Below the pieces are notes generated by a model, which did no database searches, was not told where the DNA came from, and saw only the letters and a program-made list of their open reading frames with translations. From the NCBI RefSeq assembly GCF_003441595.1, contig NZ_CP031848.1, positions 186,001-250,000 of the forward strand: DNA of 64,000 nucleotides, in the 5' to 3' direction. Below are positions 41,067 through 49,000 of this stretch, piece after piece. Position 1 is the first letter of the stretch. Every line of letters starts with the position of its first letter. This DNA comes from Marinobacter sp. Arc7-DN-1. Its GTDB lineage: Bacteria; Pseudomonadota; Gammaproteobacteria; Pseudomonadales; Oleiphilaceae. The position numbers and the translations under genes are program-made.

Positions 41067-41969
41067 ATGGGACAGCTTAATCTAAGGCATCTCTATTATT
41101 TCTGGGTGATCAGTCGCGAGGGCTCCATTGCCCGGGCCAGCGAGGTTCTGGAGCTGGCGCCACAGACCCTTAGCGGTCAGCTTGCGACGTTCGAAGCCTC
41201 CGTTGGTGGCCGTTTGTTTTCACGGGAACGGCGACAACTGATTCTGACTGATCTGGGGCGATTAATCCTTGGTTATGCCGATGACATTTTTGCGCTTACC
41301 GGCGAGCTCACTGAAACCCTGCGGCTCGATCCTTCCGAGCGCCCCCTCACGCTTCGTGCCGGCATTTCCGCATCGATTCACAAGCTGATTGCCTATTATC
41401 TCCTGCAACCGGCGATGGCTGTTGAGCGGTCGATTCAACTGGAATGCCAGACAGGGCGCACTGAGGACCTGGTCCTTAGTCTCAAGCGCAAGGAGCTTGA
41501 TCTGGTCCTTACAGACCGCATGCCAAAGCTTCAGGAGGAGGGCAATCTCACCGTCCATCCGTTGGCGGGCTCAAGCATGAGCCTGTTTGCGGCGCCGGCA
41601 TTGGCGGGCCGGTTAAAAGACGGGTTCCCGGAATCCCTCAATGGTCAGCCGCTGCTGGCCAACGCCACCGATGCACCTTACTTCGAACGTCTCATGAACT
41701 GGTTTAGCCTCAATGGCGTGCGGATGAGGCTTGTTGCGCAGGTAGACGACAGCGCATTGATCAAAGTATTCGGAAGCCAGGGCTATGGCGTATTTGCGGC
41801 ACCGACAGTCATTTGGGAGGAGGTCTGCCGACAGTATGAGGTTGAGGAAATCGCCTCAATTGATGACGTCGTGGATGAGCTTTTCGCAATTACCCGTGGC
41901 CGAAAAATTGCGCATGAGGGTGTTAGAGCTATCTGTGAGGCCCACTCCGACTTCCAGGGCCTGAAATGA
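41067..41969 (+). CDS. LysR-type regulator of the NhaR subgroup
   Basis: A 300-residue LysR protein with an N-terminal winged helix-turn-helix (LRHLYYFWVISREGSIARAS, residues about 5-24, then LAPQTLSGQLATFEASVGGR). NLRHLYYFWVxxREG at the start is characteristic of NhaR, which activates the Na+/H+ antiporter gene nhaA in response to sodium in E. coli. No nhaA is next to it, so the regulated gene is open. The neighbouring MFS and flavin-reductase genes are candidates. GAGGGG lies before the ATG at 41067. Confidence 0.82.
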   Translation: MGQLNLRHLYYFWVISREGSIARASEVLELAPQTLSGQLATFEASVGGRLFSRERRQLILTDLGRLILGYADDIFALTGELTETLRLDPSERPLTLRAGISASIHKLIAYYLLQPAMAVERSIQLECQTGRTEDLVLSLKRKELDLVLTDRMPKLQEEGNLTVHPLAGSSMSLFAAPALAGRLKDGFPESLNGQPLLANATDAPYFERLMNWFSLNGVRMRLVAQVDDSALIKVFGSQGYGVFAAPTVIWEEVCRQYEVEEIASIDDVVDELFAITRGRKIAHEGVRAICEAHSDFQGLK

Positions 41970-42076
41970 CCTCGAAAAAAGCGATGCAAAAACCTCAGGA
42001 AAGTTTATTTTATCGATCTCTGTTCCCGTCCACTATGAAATTGTGAAAGGCAGCAACCCGAAGAGGAGTAGCAGCT

Positions 42077-42445
42077 ATGAAAACCATCCACAAATTCCGT
42101 CTGGAACCGGGCAAGGAGCCGACCACTCTCTCACTCCGGGAAGGTTATCGGGTGGTGCGCAGCGAGTACATCGTGCCCCACAAGGCCGTCTACCTCTGGG
42201 TGGAGCAGCCCTTGAATGTCACCACTCCGACCCTGGAACGGCGATTCCGCGTCGTGTACTCCGGTGAGCCTGTGCCGGATAGGTTTGAGTATGTCGACAC
42301 TGCGCTGGATCCGTTTGGTCCCGAGGCATACCACGTGTTTGCGGTTCCGGCCGACGAGGATTCGGCAACATTCAGTCCTACGGGTGAAGGGGCAAGCAAC
42401 GATGCCTTCACCAGGCGTAACTGGCAACCCACAGCGATCTCTTGA
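42077..42445 (+). CDS. Small conserved protein of unknown function (DUF7352-like)
   Basis: A 122-residue soluble protein. It opens MKTIHKFRLEPGKEPTTL and has a YLWVE ... RFRVVYSGEPVPD ... EYVDTAL ... AYHVFAV pattern. From memory this resembles the short DUF7352-type proteins often seen in phages and proteobacteria, which share an MKTIHK start and a FRxxGTGxP turn. That link is unverified. The last 30 residues look disordered. An intrinsic terminator follows, into which a group II intron has inserted. Confidence 0.6.
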   Translation: MKTIHKFRLEPGKEPTTLSLREGYRVVRSEYIVPHKAVYLWVEQPLNVTTPTLERRFRVVYSGEPVPDRFEYVDTALDPFGPEAYHVFAVPADEDSATFSPTGEGASNDAFTRRNWQPTAIS

Positions 42446-42453
42446 CGATACCT

Positions 42454-42477
42454 GGGCTCCTTTCGGAGCCCTTTTTT
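42454..42477. terminator. Bidirectional intrinsic terminator interrupted downstream by intron copy B
   Basis: GGGCTCC, loop TTTC, GGAGCCC and TTTTTT form a perfect terminator for the preceding gene. The intron starts two bases past the T-run. Before the insertion the facing cupin gene would have ended TAA inside this T-run and used the same hairpin, so it probably served both strands. Confidence 0.9.
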
Positions 42478-42478
42478 A

Positions 42479-44315
42479 GTGCGCCCGGCATGGGCGCACT
42501 CCTGGAGGTGCAAGTCCTCCCGTAAGCTGGCCACAGCGAACGAAGTGAAGCGCAACTGCGGAAGGGCGACCAACTGTGGAGAGGAAGCGTGGAGCGTAAA
42601 CCGTGAGCCGATGAACAAGAATCGGATATAAGGCGCTGCCGAGCAGGGCGAGCGGGCTAGAAGCCGCGAAGCTCTTGTGGCCAAGGCGATGCGGCGTAAA
42701 TCCGGCGGTTGTGCGGTGAAGGAGTGTGTTCTTACCCGGGGATATCTCGCCTTATGCCTGAAAGGGCAACGTGGCAACACGGAGCGAGAAGTCAGCAGAG
42801 GCCATAGTAGTTTCCGGAATGGAACGAAGGGCCGAACGAGAAGGAGCGTCAAACGCCTTGTCGATGAGCATTGTACGGCATCAGATGCCCGCGCCAGCGG
42901 GGCGGGTTACGGAGCGGGAAGGTGAAGCCTTGCCAGATGTGACCAGCGATGAAACAGGACTCCGCGACGAGAACCGGAGGGCGCAGGGCGAGGCCTGCTT
43001 GAGCAGGTATTCGCACGAGAGAATATGCAACGGGCATGGAAGCGCGTGAAGGCCAACAAGGAGCGGCGGGTATCGACGGTCTGGACATTGCCCAGACAGC
43101 CGAACACCTGCAATGGGCCTGGCCGGATCTCCGGCAACAATTGCTGGAAGGTCGCTATCGGCCTCAGCCTGTCCGTCGGGTAGGCATCCCGAAACCGACG
43201 GAATGAACGGGAACTGGGTATCCCCACCGTGACCGACCGTTCTGATTCAACAGGCACTGTTGCAAGTGTCTGCAACCTCTGATCGATCCAACCTTCAGCG
43301 AGCACAGCCACGGCTTCCGCCGGGCCGTCGGGCTCAGGATGGCGGTTTTGGCTGCACACCGCTATGCCCAGCAGGGGCCACCACATCGTGGTGGACGTCG
43401 ACCTGTCGAAGTTCTTCGACCGGGCGTCAACCACGACATCCTGATCGACCGTCTGAAACCGCGTAGTGAACGACACCGGAGTCATCCGGCTGGTTCGGGC
43501 GTATCTGAATGCGGGCATTATGGATGCGGAGTCGTCATTGAGCGACACGAAGGCACGCCGCAAGGCGGGCCTCTGTCGCCTTTATTGGCGAACGTCCTGC
43601 TGACGAGGTGGATCGGGAAACTGGAGCGCCGGGGCCACTGCTTCGCCCGCTATGCCGATGACTGCAACGTCTACGTACGCAGTCAGAAAGCCGCGTGAGC
43701 GAGTGATGCGACTGTTGCGTCGCTGTTACGGCAAATTGCGCTTGACGATCAACGAATCCAAAAGCGCAGTCGCCAGTGCGTTCGGTCGAAAGTTCCTCGG
43801 CTATGCCTTATGGCAGACGAGGGACGGAGACGTCCGGCGCGCGGTATCAGCCAAGGCGTTACAGGCGTTCAAGTGGAGGATCAGGCAACTGACCCGACGC
43901 AACGGAGGGCGCAGTATTGAGCAGGTGGTAGAGCAACTCCGTAGCTACCTGTTGGGATGGAAAGGGTACTTCCGGCTGGCGCAAACGCCACGCATCTGGC
44001 GGTCGCTGGATGAGTGGTTACGCCGTCGCCTAAGAGCCTTGCATCTCAAACAGTGGAAGCGGGGCAGGACCATTTACCGGGAACTGCTGCGCCTTGGCGC
44101 GAGTCCCTGGGTTGCGGAATCAGTGGCGGCCCTGAGCCGTCGCTGGTGGCATAACAGTCGGTCTGCCATTCACAACGTGCTGACGATTGCCTACTTTGAT
44201 CGGTTGGGCGTGCCGCGTCTCTCGTGATACCTCAACGTCTCGAACCGCCCGGTGCGGACCCGCTTGCCGGGTGGTGTGGGAGGGGCGGAGTCTAGTGGCT
44301 CCCCCCTATCCCGAT
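42479..44315 (+). mobile_element. Group IIC intron, copy B
   Basis: Same element as at 895-2730 in opposite orientation, 1837 bases. It begins GTGCGCCCGGC right after an intrinsic terminator and ends CCCGAT with a domain V/VI fold. The domain VI stem (GGAGTC pairing with GGCTCC) leaves an unpaired A seven bases from the 3' end. Compared base by base with copy A I find about two dozen single-base insertions or deletions and no substitution. The 5' flank T-run plus A and the first 3' flank base T are shared by both sites; beyond that the flanks differ. Confidence 0.9.
42864..44227 (+). pseudogene. Group II intron reverse transcriptase/maturase, frame broken by several indels (copy B)
   Basis: Same protein as copy A, expected near 450 residues from ATG 42864 (MSIVRHQMPA) to TGA 44225-44227. 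The frame is lost early (a missing C near 42960), recovers and is lost again several times. A spurious base near 43694 splits RYADDCNVYVRSQKA from the C-terminal maturase part, which is then open to the stop (GRKFLGYALWQTRDGDVRRA, SYLLGWKGYFRLAQTPRIW). Nearly all breaks differ from those of copy A, so neither copy by itself is functional as written, but together they define an intact gene. Confidence 0.85.
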
Positions 44316-44972
44316 TGGCTGGTCGCCAGGAAGGTGGCCCGTCTTGACCCAGATCACAGTTTCCTTATCCACGAACGGATGGTGTTGGCTCAGATGGGGG
44401 CTCCGGATCCAGGTTCCCTCAGGGTACCTGCCGTGCTCGTCGCAGAATTCCCCGGACAGTACGAAAATCTCTTCACCTCCGAAGTGTCTGTGGGGCTGGA
44501 AGACTTCGTTCGCCGGCCATTTCACCAGGGCAACATGCTCATGCTCGAACTCGTGCAGGGGCATAACCTGCAAGCCCCCAATGCCGGCGAGCCAGGGCGT
44601 ATTGGTGGTGTCGATACGAACCGTTGACTGATCCCGTTCATCGAACTGATGCAGTTTCACCAGCAGGGTGCAACCTTCCTTGCTGAACGGGGCGTGGCCA
44701 CTTCCCGGCGGGTTGCGCAGGTAAGTACCTGCCGGATAGTCGCCGGTTTCATCGGAAAATACGCCGTCGAGAACCAGAATTTCCTCGCCGAGTGGATGTT
44801 CGTGCCGCTTGAATGAGGCTCCGGGTTCATAACGAACAACGCTGGTTGCGTGCCCGCGCTCCGCTTCCTCTCTGGCAAGGGGTTTTCTGAGTACACCGCC
44901 TGCGGGGCTGGGAACCCATTCCTGTTCGGCAGTCCGAATTACGACCTTGCGGGTAAAATCCATGTTTAGCAT
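44292..44972 (-). CDS. Two-module cupin protein (ChrR-like), C-terminus extended by the intron
   Basis: A 226-residue protein with two cupin modules. The first has FKRHEHPLGEEILVLDGVFSDE and the second FQPHRHFGGEEIFVLSGEFCDE, each followed by a YPxGTxxRxP turn. The histidines and glutamate of each are the expected metal ligands. This pattern is that of ChrR-type cupins, found as zinc-binding anti-sigma modules and as stand-alone dioxygenase-like proteins. No sigma factor is adjacent. ATG 44972 follows GAGG. The last seven residues (IGIGGSH) and the stop codon come from the intron. Without it the gene would end GDQP followed by TAA. Confidence 0.85.
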   Translation of the reverse strand: MLNMDFTRKVVIRTAEQEWVPSPAGGVLRKPLAREEAERGHATSVVRYEPGASFKRHEHPLGEEILVLDGVFSDETGDYPAGTYLRNPPGSGHAPFSKEGCTLLVKLHQFDERDQSTVRIDTTNTPWLAGIGGLQVMPLHEFEHEHVALVKWPANEVFQPHRHFGGEEIFVLSGEFCDEHGRYPEGTWIRSPHLSQHHPFVDKETVIWVKTGHLPGDQPIGIGGSH

Positions 44973-45040
44973 CGGTAACCTCAAGAACTGCGTGGGATTT
45001 CGGGGGTGTGTTTACGTCGGCATCGCTGTGCTGGATGCAT

Positions 45041-45571
45041 TTACTTGATCAGCGCCTGAATGTTCCTGAATTGCGGATGCCTGCAATGGCGCATCCATTC
45101 GAATGCCACCATTTCAAGGGTCACGACCCGTGCTCCGCTTTCGCTCAGGCGATCCAGGGCGACGTCACGGTCAAACTCGTTCCGGGAACCTGTCGCATCG
45201 GCCACCACCCAGACCTTGTAGCCGGCGTCGACAAGGCTGAGGGCGGTCTGCATCATGCAGACATGGGTCTCACAACCACCCACTACAATGTGTTGCCGGC
45301 CTTCGGGAAGGTGATCGACAAGCCCGTCGGGGCAGGCGTCAAAATGGTGTTTCGCCAGAGTTTGATGAGAAAGCTCCCGAACCGCCTCGACATTATGGCC
45401 CAGCTTGTCCGGAAGCTGTTCGGTGGCCAGTACCGGCACTTCCATCAGGCCAGCTATGGTTGCGAGTGTAATACATCGGTCAACCACCTCTTCACCGTGG
45501 CTTATGGCTGGCATGAGCTTTTCCTGTACGTCGATCAGCAGCAATGTCGATTGCTCAGCTTTCATCAGCAT
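45041..45571 (-). CDS. Isochorismatase-family hydrolase
   Basis: A 176-residue cysteine hydrolase-fold protein. STLLLIDVQEKLMPAI contains the catalytic Asp and VVGGCETHVCMMQTALSLVD the catalytic Cys (second Cys of the motif). This branch includes YcaC-like and isochorismatase-like proteins acting on small amides or esters; the natural substrate is unknown. ATG 45571 is chosen for the GGGGAG site before it. Its start region faces the DUF2905 gene, which begins 51 bases away on the other strand. Confidence 0.87.
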   Translation of the reverse strand: MLMKAEQSTLLLIDVQEKLMPAISHGEEVVDRCITLATIAGLMEVPVLATEQLPDKLGHNVEAVRELSHQTLAKHHFDACPDGLVDHLPEGRQHIVVGGCETHVCMMQTALSLVDAGYKVWVVADATGSRNEFDRDVALDRLSESGARVVTLEMVAFEWMRHCRHPQFRNIQALIK

Positions 45572-45621
45572 TGTTATTCTCCCCGTATCTTTATCGGATC
45601 TGGTCACCAAAGGTACCCGCC

Positions 45622-45828
45622 ATGGCCCGCTGGTTCATTGTCGCCGGCATCATACTGATTGTTGTTGGGGCTATCCTCCATTTTACACCCGGCATTCTGA
45701 ACTGGTTCGGAAAACTGCCCGGTGACATCAATATACGTTCGGAAAACAGCCGGGTGTTTATCCCGATTACGTCCATGATCATCATCAGCGTTGTGTTAAC
45801 CATAGTCCTGAATCTGTTCAACCGGTAA
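45622..45828 (+). CDS. DUF2905 small membrane protein
   Basis: A 68-residue protein with two membrane helices (WFIVAGIILIVVGAILHFTP and ITSMIIISVVLTIVLNLF). They flank a short loop with the family signature KLPGDINIRSENSRVFIPI. The function of DUF2905 is not known. ATG 45622 follows AAAGG. Confidence 0.9.
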   Translation: MARWFIVAGIILIVVGAILHFTPGILNWFGKLPGDINIRSENSRVFIPITSMIIISVVLTIVLNLFNR

Positions 45829-45879
45829 ACAGAAAAGCCGGCGATTCCCGAAATTTTTTGGCGATTTCTCCAAAGGGAG

Positions 45880-45908
45880 TTGCCAATCGCCCGTAAAACC
45901 ATTAAAGT
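45880..45908 (+). promoter_or_regulatory. Possible promoter of tRNA-Ser
   Basis: TTGCCA (45880-45885), 17 bases, TAAAGT (45903-45908), about 50 bases before the tRNA. The boxes are only moderate matches. Confidence 0.35.
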
Positions 45909-45956
45909 TTGCGCCCTCAAATGCGCGACGACATCGCTGATTTGAAACAGTTTATT

Positions 45957-46047
45957 GGAGAGGTGGCCGAGTGGCTGAAGGCGCACGCCTGGAAAGTGTG
46001 TATACGTTAATAGCGTATCGAGGGTTCGAATCCCTCCCTCTCCGCCA
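45957..46047 (+). tRNA. tRNA-Ser (GGA)
   Basis: A 91-base class II tRNA with acceptor stem GGAGAGG/CCTCTCC (with discriminator G and encoded CCA). It has a D arm with GGCCGAGTGGCTGAAGGC, an anticodon loop CTGGAAA giving GGA, a long variable arm (GTATACGTTAATAGCGTATC), and a T arm GGGTTCGAATCCC. It reads UCC and UCU codons. Confidence 0.97.
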
Positions 46048-46066
46048 ATACAATCCGCCAATACAA
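46041..46066 (+). repeat. Tandem 13-bp duplication of the tRNA-Ser 3' end
   Basis: TCCGCCAATACAA occurs twice in a row. The first copy contains the last seven bases of the tRNA including CCA. It may be a slippage product or the scar of an integration or excision event. Confidence 0.75.
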
Positions 46067-46090
46067 AACCCCGGCACCGTCGAGGTTTTT
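46065..46090. terminator. Likely terminator after tRNA-Ser
   Basis: AAAACC pairs with GGTTTT across an imperfect stem (CGG against the GTCG side) and runs into TTTTT. It lies between the tRNA and the convergent DUF938 gene, so it could serve both. Confidence 0.5.
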
Positions 46091-46096
46091 ATACCT

Positions 46097-46702
46097 TCAC
46101 TCAGACCGGCGCCAGACAAGCAGCCGGTTGTTGGCGGGCATGTCGAAATCCTGTTCCATCGTCAGGCCTGTGGCCTTACCCAGGCGCTGCAAATCCTCGA
46201 TATCCCGTATACCCATGTGTGGAGCCTGCGCTCTGAGCGAGCTGTCGAACCGTTCGTTGCTGGGGCTGGTATGCTTGCCCGCATAACTGAACGGGCCATA
46301 GAGGCAGAAAGTACCGCCCATTGGTAATGCCTTGCCGATGCCCCGAAACATTGCCTCTACCTCCGGCCAGGCCATGATGTGAGCGGTATTGGCGGAGAAG
46401 GCGCCGCTGATGGCGGGTACCTGGGCCCAATCCCCGGCGAGGACATCAAGGGGTAGAGGCGGGCTGATATTGGGCAGCATTGCGTCGTCCAGCCACGGAA
46501 TGCAAAGCTGGGTGTTGCGCGGGCGATCACTGGGCTGCCATGTCAGGTGCGGCAAATGCCCGGCAAAGTGCACCGCGTGCTGGCCGGTGCCTGTTCCGAT
46601 TTCCAGAATCGTGCCCGGTTGTTTGAAAAGCCCGGAGAGTTTTTCAAGAATCGGTTGCCTGTTATTCTCACAAGCTTGGGAAAACGGTTTGTCCTTTGGC
46701 AT
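46097..46702 (-). CDS. DUF938 family protein (SAM-dependent methyltransferase fold)
   Basis: A 201-residue protein. KPFSQACENNRQPILEKL at the N-terminus and GTILEIGTGTGQHAVHFA (the SAM-binding glycine motif) are characteristic of DUF938. It continues with HLTWQPSDRPRNT, AVFSANTAHIMAWPEVE-like residues and GTFCLYGPFSYAGKHTSPSN. Members are predicted methyltransferases with no established substrate. Confidence 0.9.
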   Translation of the reverse strand: MPKDKPFSQACENNRQPILEKLSGLFKQPGTILEIGTGTGQHAVHFAGHLPHLTWQPSDRPRNTQLCIPWLDDAMLPNISPPLPLDVLAGDWAQVPAISGAFSANTAHIMAWPEVEAMFRGIGKALPMGGTFCLYGPFSYAGKHTSPSNERFDSSLRAQAPHMGIRDIEDLQRLGKATGLTMEQDFDMPANNRLLVWRRSE

Positions 46703-46779
46703 GCCCCGACCTCTGAAAGGTGGTAGGTAGATAGTGGTGGTAACCCTGGCCCGGTGTATCGGTCACTGAAAGGCATCGA

Positions 46780-47058
46780 TTAGCGAACGCTGAAATCAGT
46801 GAACGCTCCTGAGGGGGGCTGTTCCGTGATTTCGATGGCGTCTACCCGGGCATCCGGTGGCCCGCCTTTGCACCACTCATGAAGCTGATGCAACTGGCCT
46901 TCCGATCCTTCGGCAACCACTTCTACCTGGCCGGAGGGCAGGTTGCGGGCATAGCCGGTGAGGCCAAGTTCAGCGGCCCGTTTTTCGGTAGAGGCCCGGT
47001 AGTAGACGCCCTGTACCCGCCCGGAGATAAGAAGGTGCCAGCGTTTTTTATCCATCAT
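46780..47058 (-). CDS. acyP: Acylphosphatase
   Basis: A 92-residue alpha/beta enzyme that hydrolyses acyl phosphates. The substrate-binding loop GRVQGVYYRAST holds the catalytic Arg, and GYARNLPSGQVEVVAEG contains the catalytic Asn. Length is standard. The start may be either of two adjacent ATG codons. Confidence 0.93.
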   Translation of the reverse strand: MMDKKRWHLLISGRVQGVYYRASTEKRAAELGLTGYARNLPSGQVEVVAEGSEGQLHQLHEWCKGGPPDARVDAIEITEQPPSGAFTDFSVR

Positions 47059-47138
47059 TTGCCCCTTTAAATGCGTCGTGTCAGGCTTTGGTTCAATCTA
47101 CCGGTTCCGGCAGGAAAACTTCAAGGAGTGTGTTCCCC

Positions 47139-47912
47139 ATGGCCGATACCTACCTGAAACAGAACGCCACCGGCTATGCCAATGCGTTGATTTGCGAGGC
47201 GGAAGGTCTGGAACGTCTTGCCAGCGCTCTTGGCGAGGCCGGGGTCACTGATATCGGCGTTCCGAGGGTTTACCGGGTAGATGAATCCGAACTGGAAATC
47301 ACCGCCATCGAAGCCTTGGGGGCGTCGGATCGTGCCCGGCAAGCGCTTGGTGAAGGCCTGGCCCGACTGCACAGCCTTCCGCAGGATGCCTACGGCTGGA
47401 GCCACGACAACTACATCGGGTTGTCGCCGCAACCCAACCGCTGGTGCCGCAGCTGGGGCGAATTTTTTGTTCGGGACCGCCTTGGATATCAGGTTACCAG
47501 GGTGCGCGACGCCGCCCAGCGGACCCGTTTTCAGAAGGTGCTGGAGCAGCAGGGTGAAGTGCTCATGAAATGGCTCGACACCCATTGTGACCACCCGAGC
47601 CTGCTTCATGGCGACCTCTGGAGCGGAAACGTGCTGTTTGATGTGAAAATGCCCTGGCTGATTGACCCAGCTGTCTATTGCGGTGACCGGGAAGCCGATC
47701 TCGCCATGACGGAAATGTTCGGAGGTTTCGGGCGATCCTTCTACGCCGCCTACGATCGTCAATATCCCCGAACACCTGTGTATGGCGTGAAGCGTGAGGT
47801 CTACAACCTTTACCACTATCTGAATCACTACAATCTGTTCGGTGGCGGGTATCTCGGCGGCTGTCAGGCCGGGATTGCCGTTATTGAGTCTATTAGCCAG
47901 ACGGGACACTGA
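47139..47912 (+). CDS. Fructosamine kinase family protein
   Basis: A 257-residue protein kinase-like enzyme of the FN3K family, which phosphorylates glycated amines for removal (protein deglycation). Key motifs are HGDLWSGNVLFD with the catalytic Asp, then IDPAVYCGDREADLAMTEMF with the metal-binding Asp. The N-terminal ATP region is shorter than in the usual 288-residue members; the sequence begins MADTYLKQNATGYANAL, so part of the N-lobe glycine loop may be missing or the start may lie upstream. ATG 47139 has AAGGAG ten bases before it. It overlaps the convergent AEC permease by 20 bases. Confidence 0.88.
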   Translation: MADTYLKQNATGYANALICEAEGLERLASALGEAGVTDIGVPRVYRVDESELEITAIEALGASDRARQALGEGLARLHSLPQDAYGWSHDNYIGLSPQPNRWCRSWGEFFVRDRLGYQVTRVRDAAQRTRFQKVLEQQGEVLMKWLDTHCDHPSLLHGDLWSGNVLFDVKMPWLIDPAVYCGDREADLAMTEMFGGFGRSFYAAYDRQYPRTPVYGVKREVYNLYHYLNHYNLFGGGYLGGCQAGIAVIESISQTGH

Positions 47913-48855
47913 TCAGCCCTGCGCTTCGCAATACGAACACGCCCAGAGTCACGGTAATGCTGGCCATCAAGGTTGTCAGGGCGATTATATTGGCGGCCAG
48001 CCGGTCGTTTCCACCCAGAGCTTTTACCATCACAAAGCTGGCCGCGGCGGTGGGGCTGGCAAAGAACAGGAACATCAGTCCCAGTTCAGGACCGCGGAAG
48101 CCTGCCAGCCAGGCCGCGGCCGTACTCAGCGTGGGTAGCACGACCATCTTCATCAGGCTGGAGCTGAACGCCGTTTTACTGTCGTTCCGGATAGCACTGA
48201 GAGAGACTGTGGCCCCGATGCAGAGCAGCGCCAGCGGAAGGGTCAGGGATGCAAAATAGTCACCGCTGATCATTACCCAGCCCGGTAGCGTGATTTCCAG
48301 CGCGGCAAAGGGAATGGCGACAAACACGGCGATAATGAGCGGGTTACGAACAATATCGTGAAAGATCTTCCGCCAGTCTGTGGCCTGCCCGGGCTGATAG
48401 GCCACCAATACGATCACGGACAGGATGTTGTAGGAGATAATCACCAGCCCCAGCAGGATACCGCCGGCAGATAAGCCAAAATCGCCATACAGGTTGGCGG
48501 CGAGCGCGAGACCCACGATGCCGCAGTTGCCACGGAAGGCACCCTGCACATAAACCCCCCGATCTTCCCGGACAACGCGCCAGCGGGCCCAGAGCCAGGC
48601 TATTGCGAAACTTGCCAGGGTCGCGCCCAGGTAGAACACCAGAAGGCCGGGATTGAAGGCCGTATCCAGGTCCGCGCGGATGATGCTCAGAAACACGAGG
48701 GTCGGTAGCGTCGCCTTGAAGACCAGGGCCGAGGCCGTGTTAACAAATGCGCCGTCAATCCAGCCGATGCGTCGCAGCCCAAGCCCAATAAAGACCATTA
48801 TGAAAACCGGTAATGTGGTTTCCATGGTTTGCAGGAACAGGTCGATCAGGGTCAT
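47893..48855 (-). CDS. AEC-family (auxin efflux carrier type) permease
   Basis: A 320-residue membrane protein with about ten hydrophobic segments in two halves. TLPVFIMVFIGLGLRRIGWID at the start and GNCGIVGLALAANLYG are typical of the AEC/YfdV family, which exports or takes up carboxylates. ATG 48855 (MTLIDLFLQ) is preferred over an upstream start, because the added residues look like non-coding sequence. The substrate is unknown. Confidence 0.87.
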   Translation of the reverse strand: MTLIDLFLQTMETTLPVFIMVFIGLGLRRIGWIDGAFVNTASALVFKATLPTLVFLSIIRADLDTAFNPGLLVFYLGATLASFAIAWLWARWRVVREDRGVYVQGAFRGNCGIVGLALAANLYGDFGLSAGGILLGLVIISYNILSVIVLVAYQPGQATDWRKIFHDIVRNPLIIAVFVAIPFAALEITLPGWVMISGDYFASLTLPLALLCIGATVSLSAIRNDSKTAFSSSLMKMVVLPTLSTAAAWLAGFRGPELGLMFLFFASPTAAASFVMVKALGGNDRLAANIIALTTLMASITVTLGVFVLRSAGLISVPSG

Positions 48856-49000
48856 TACGGCTGGCCATTTCCGGGTTGTGTTGAGGATGAGGATTATAAG
48901 CGCTGCACTACCTAGCCTGCTACCGGAATGCCACCAAGGTTCCATTCAGGAGTGGTTCCGAATTTAACAAATAGTTGACAAGATGACATAGTTTGGTGGC

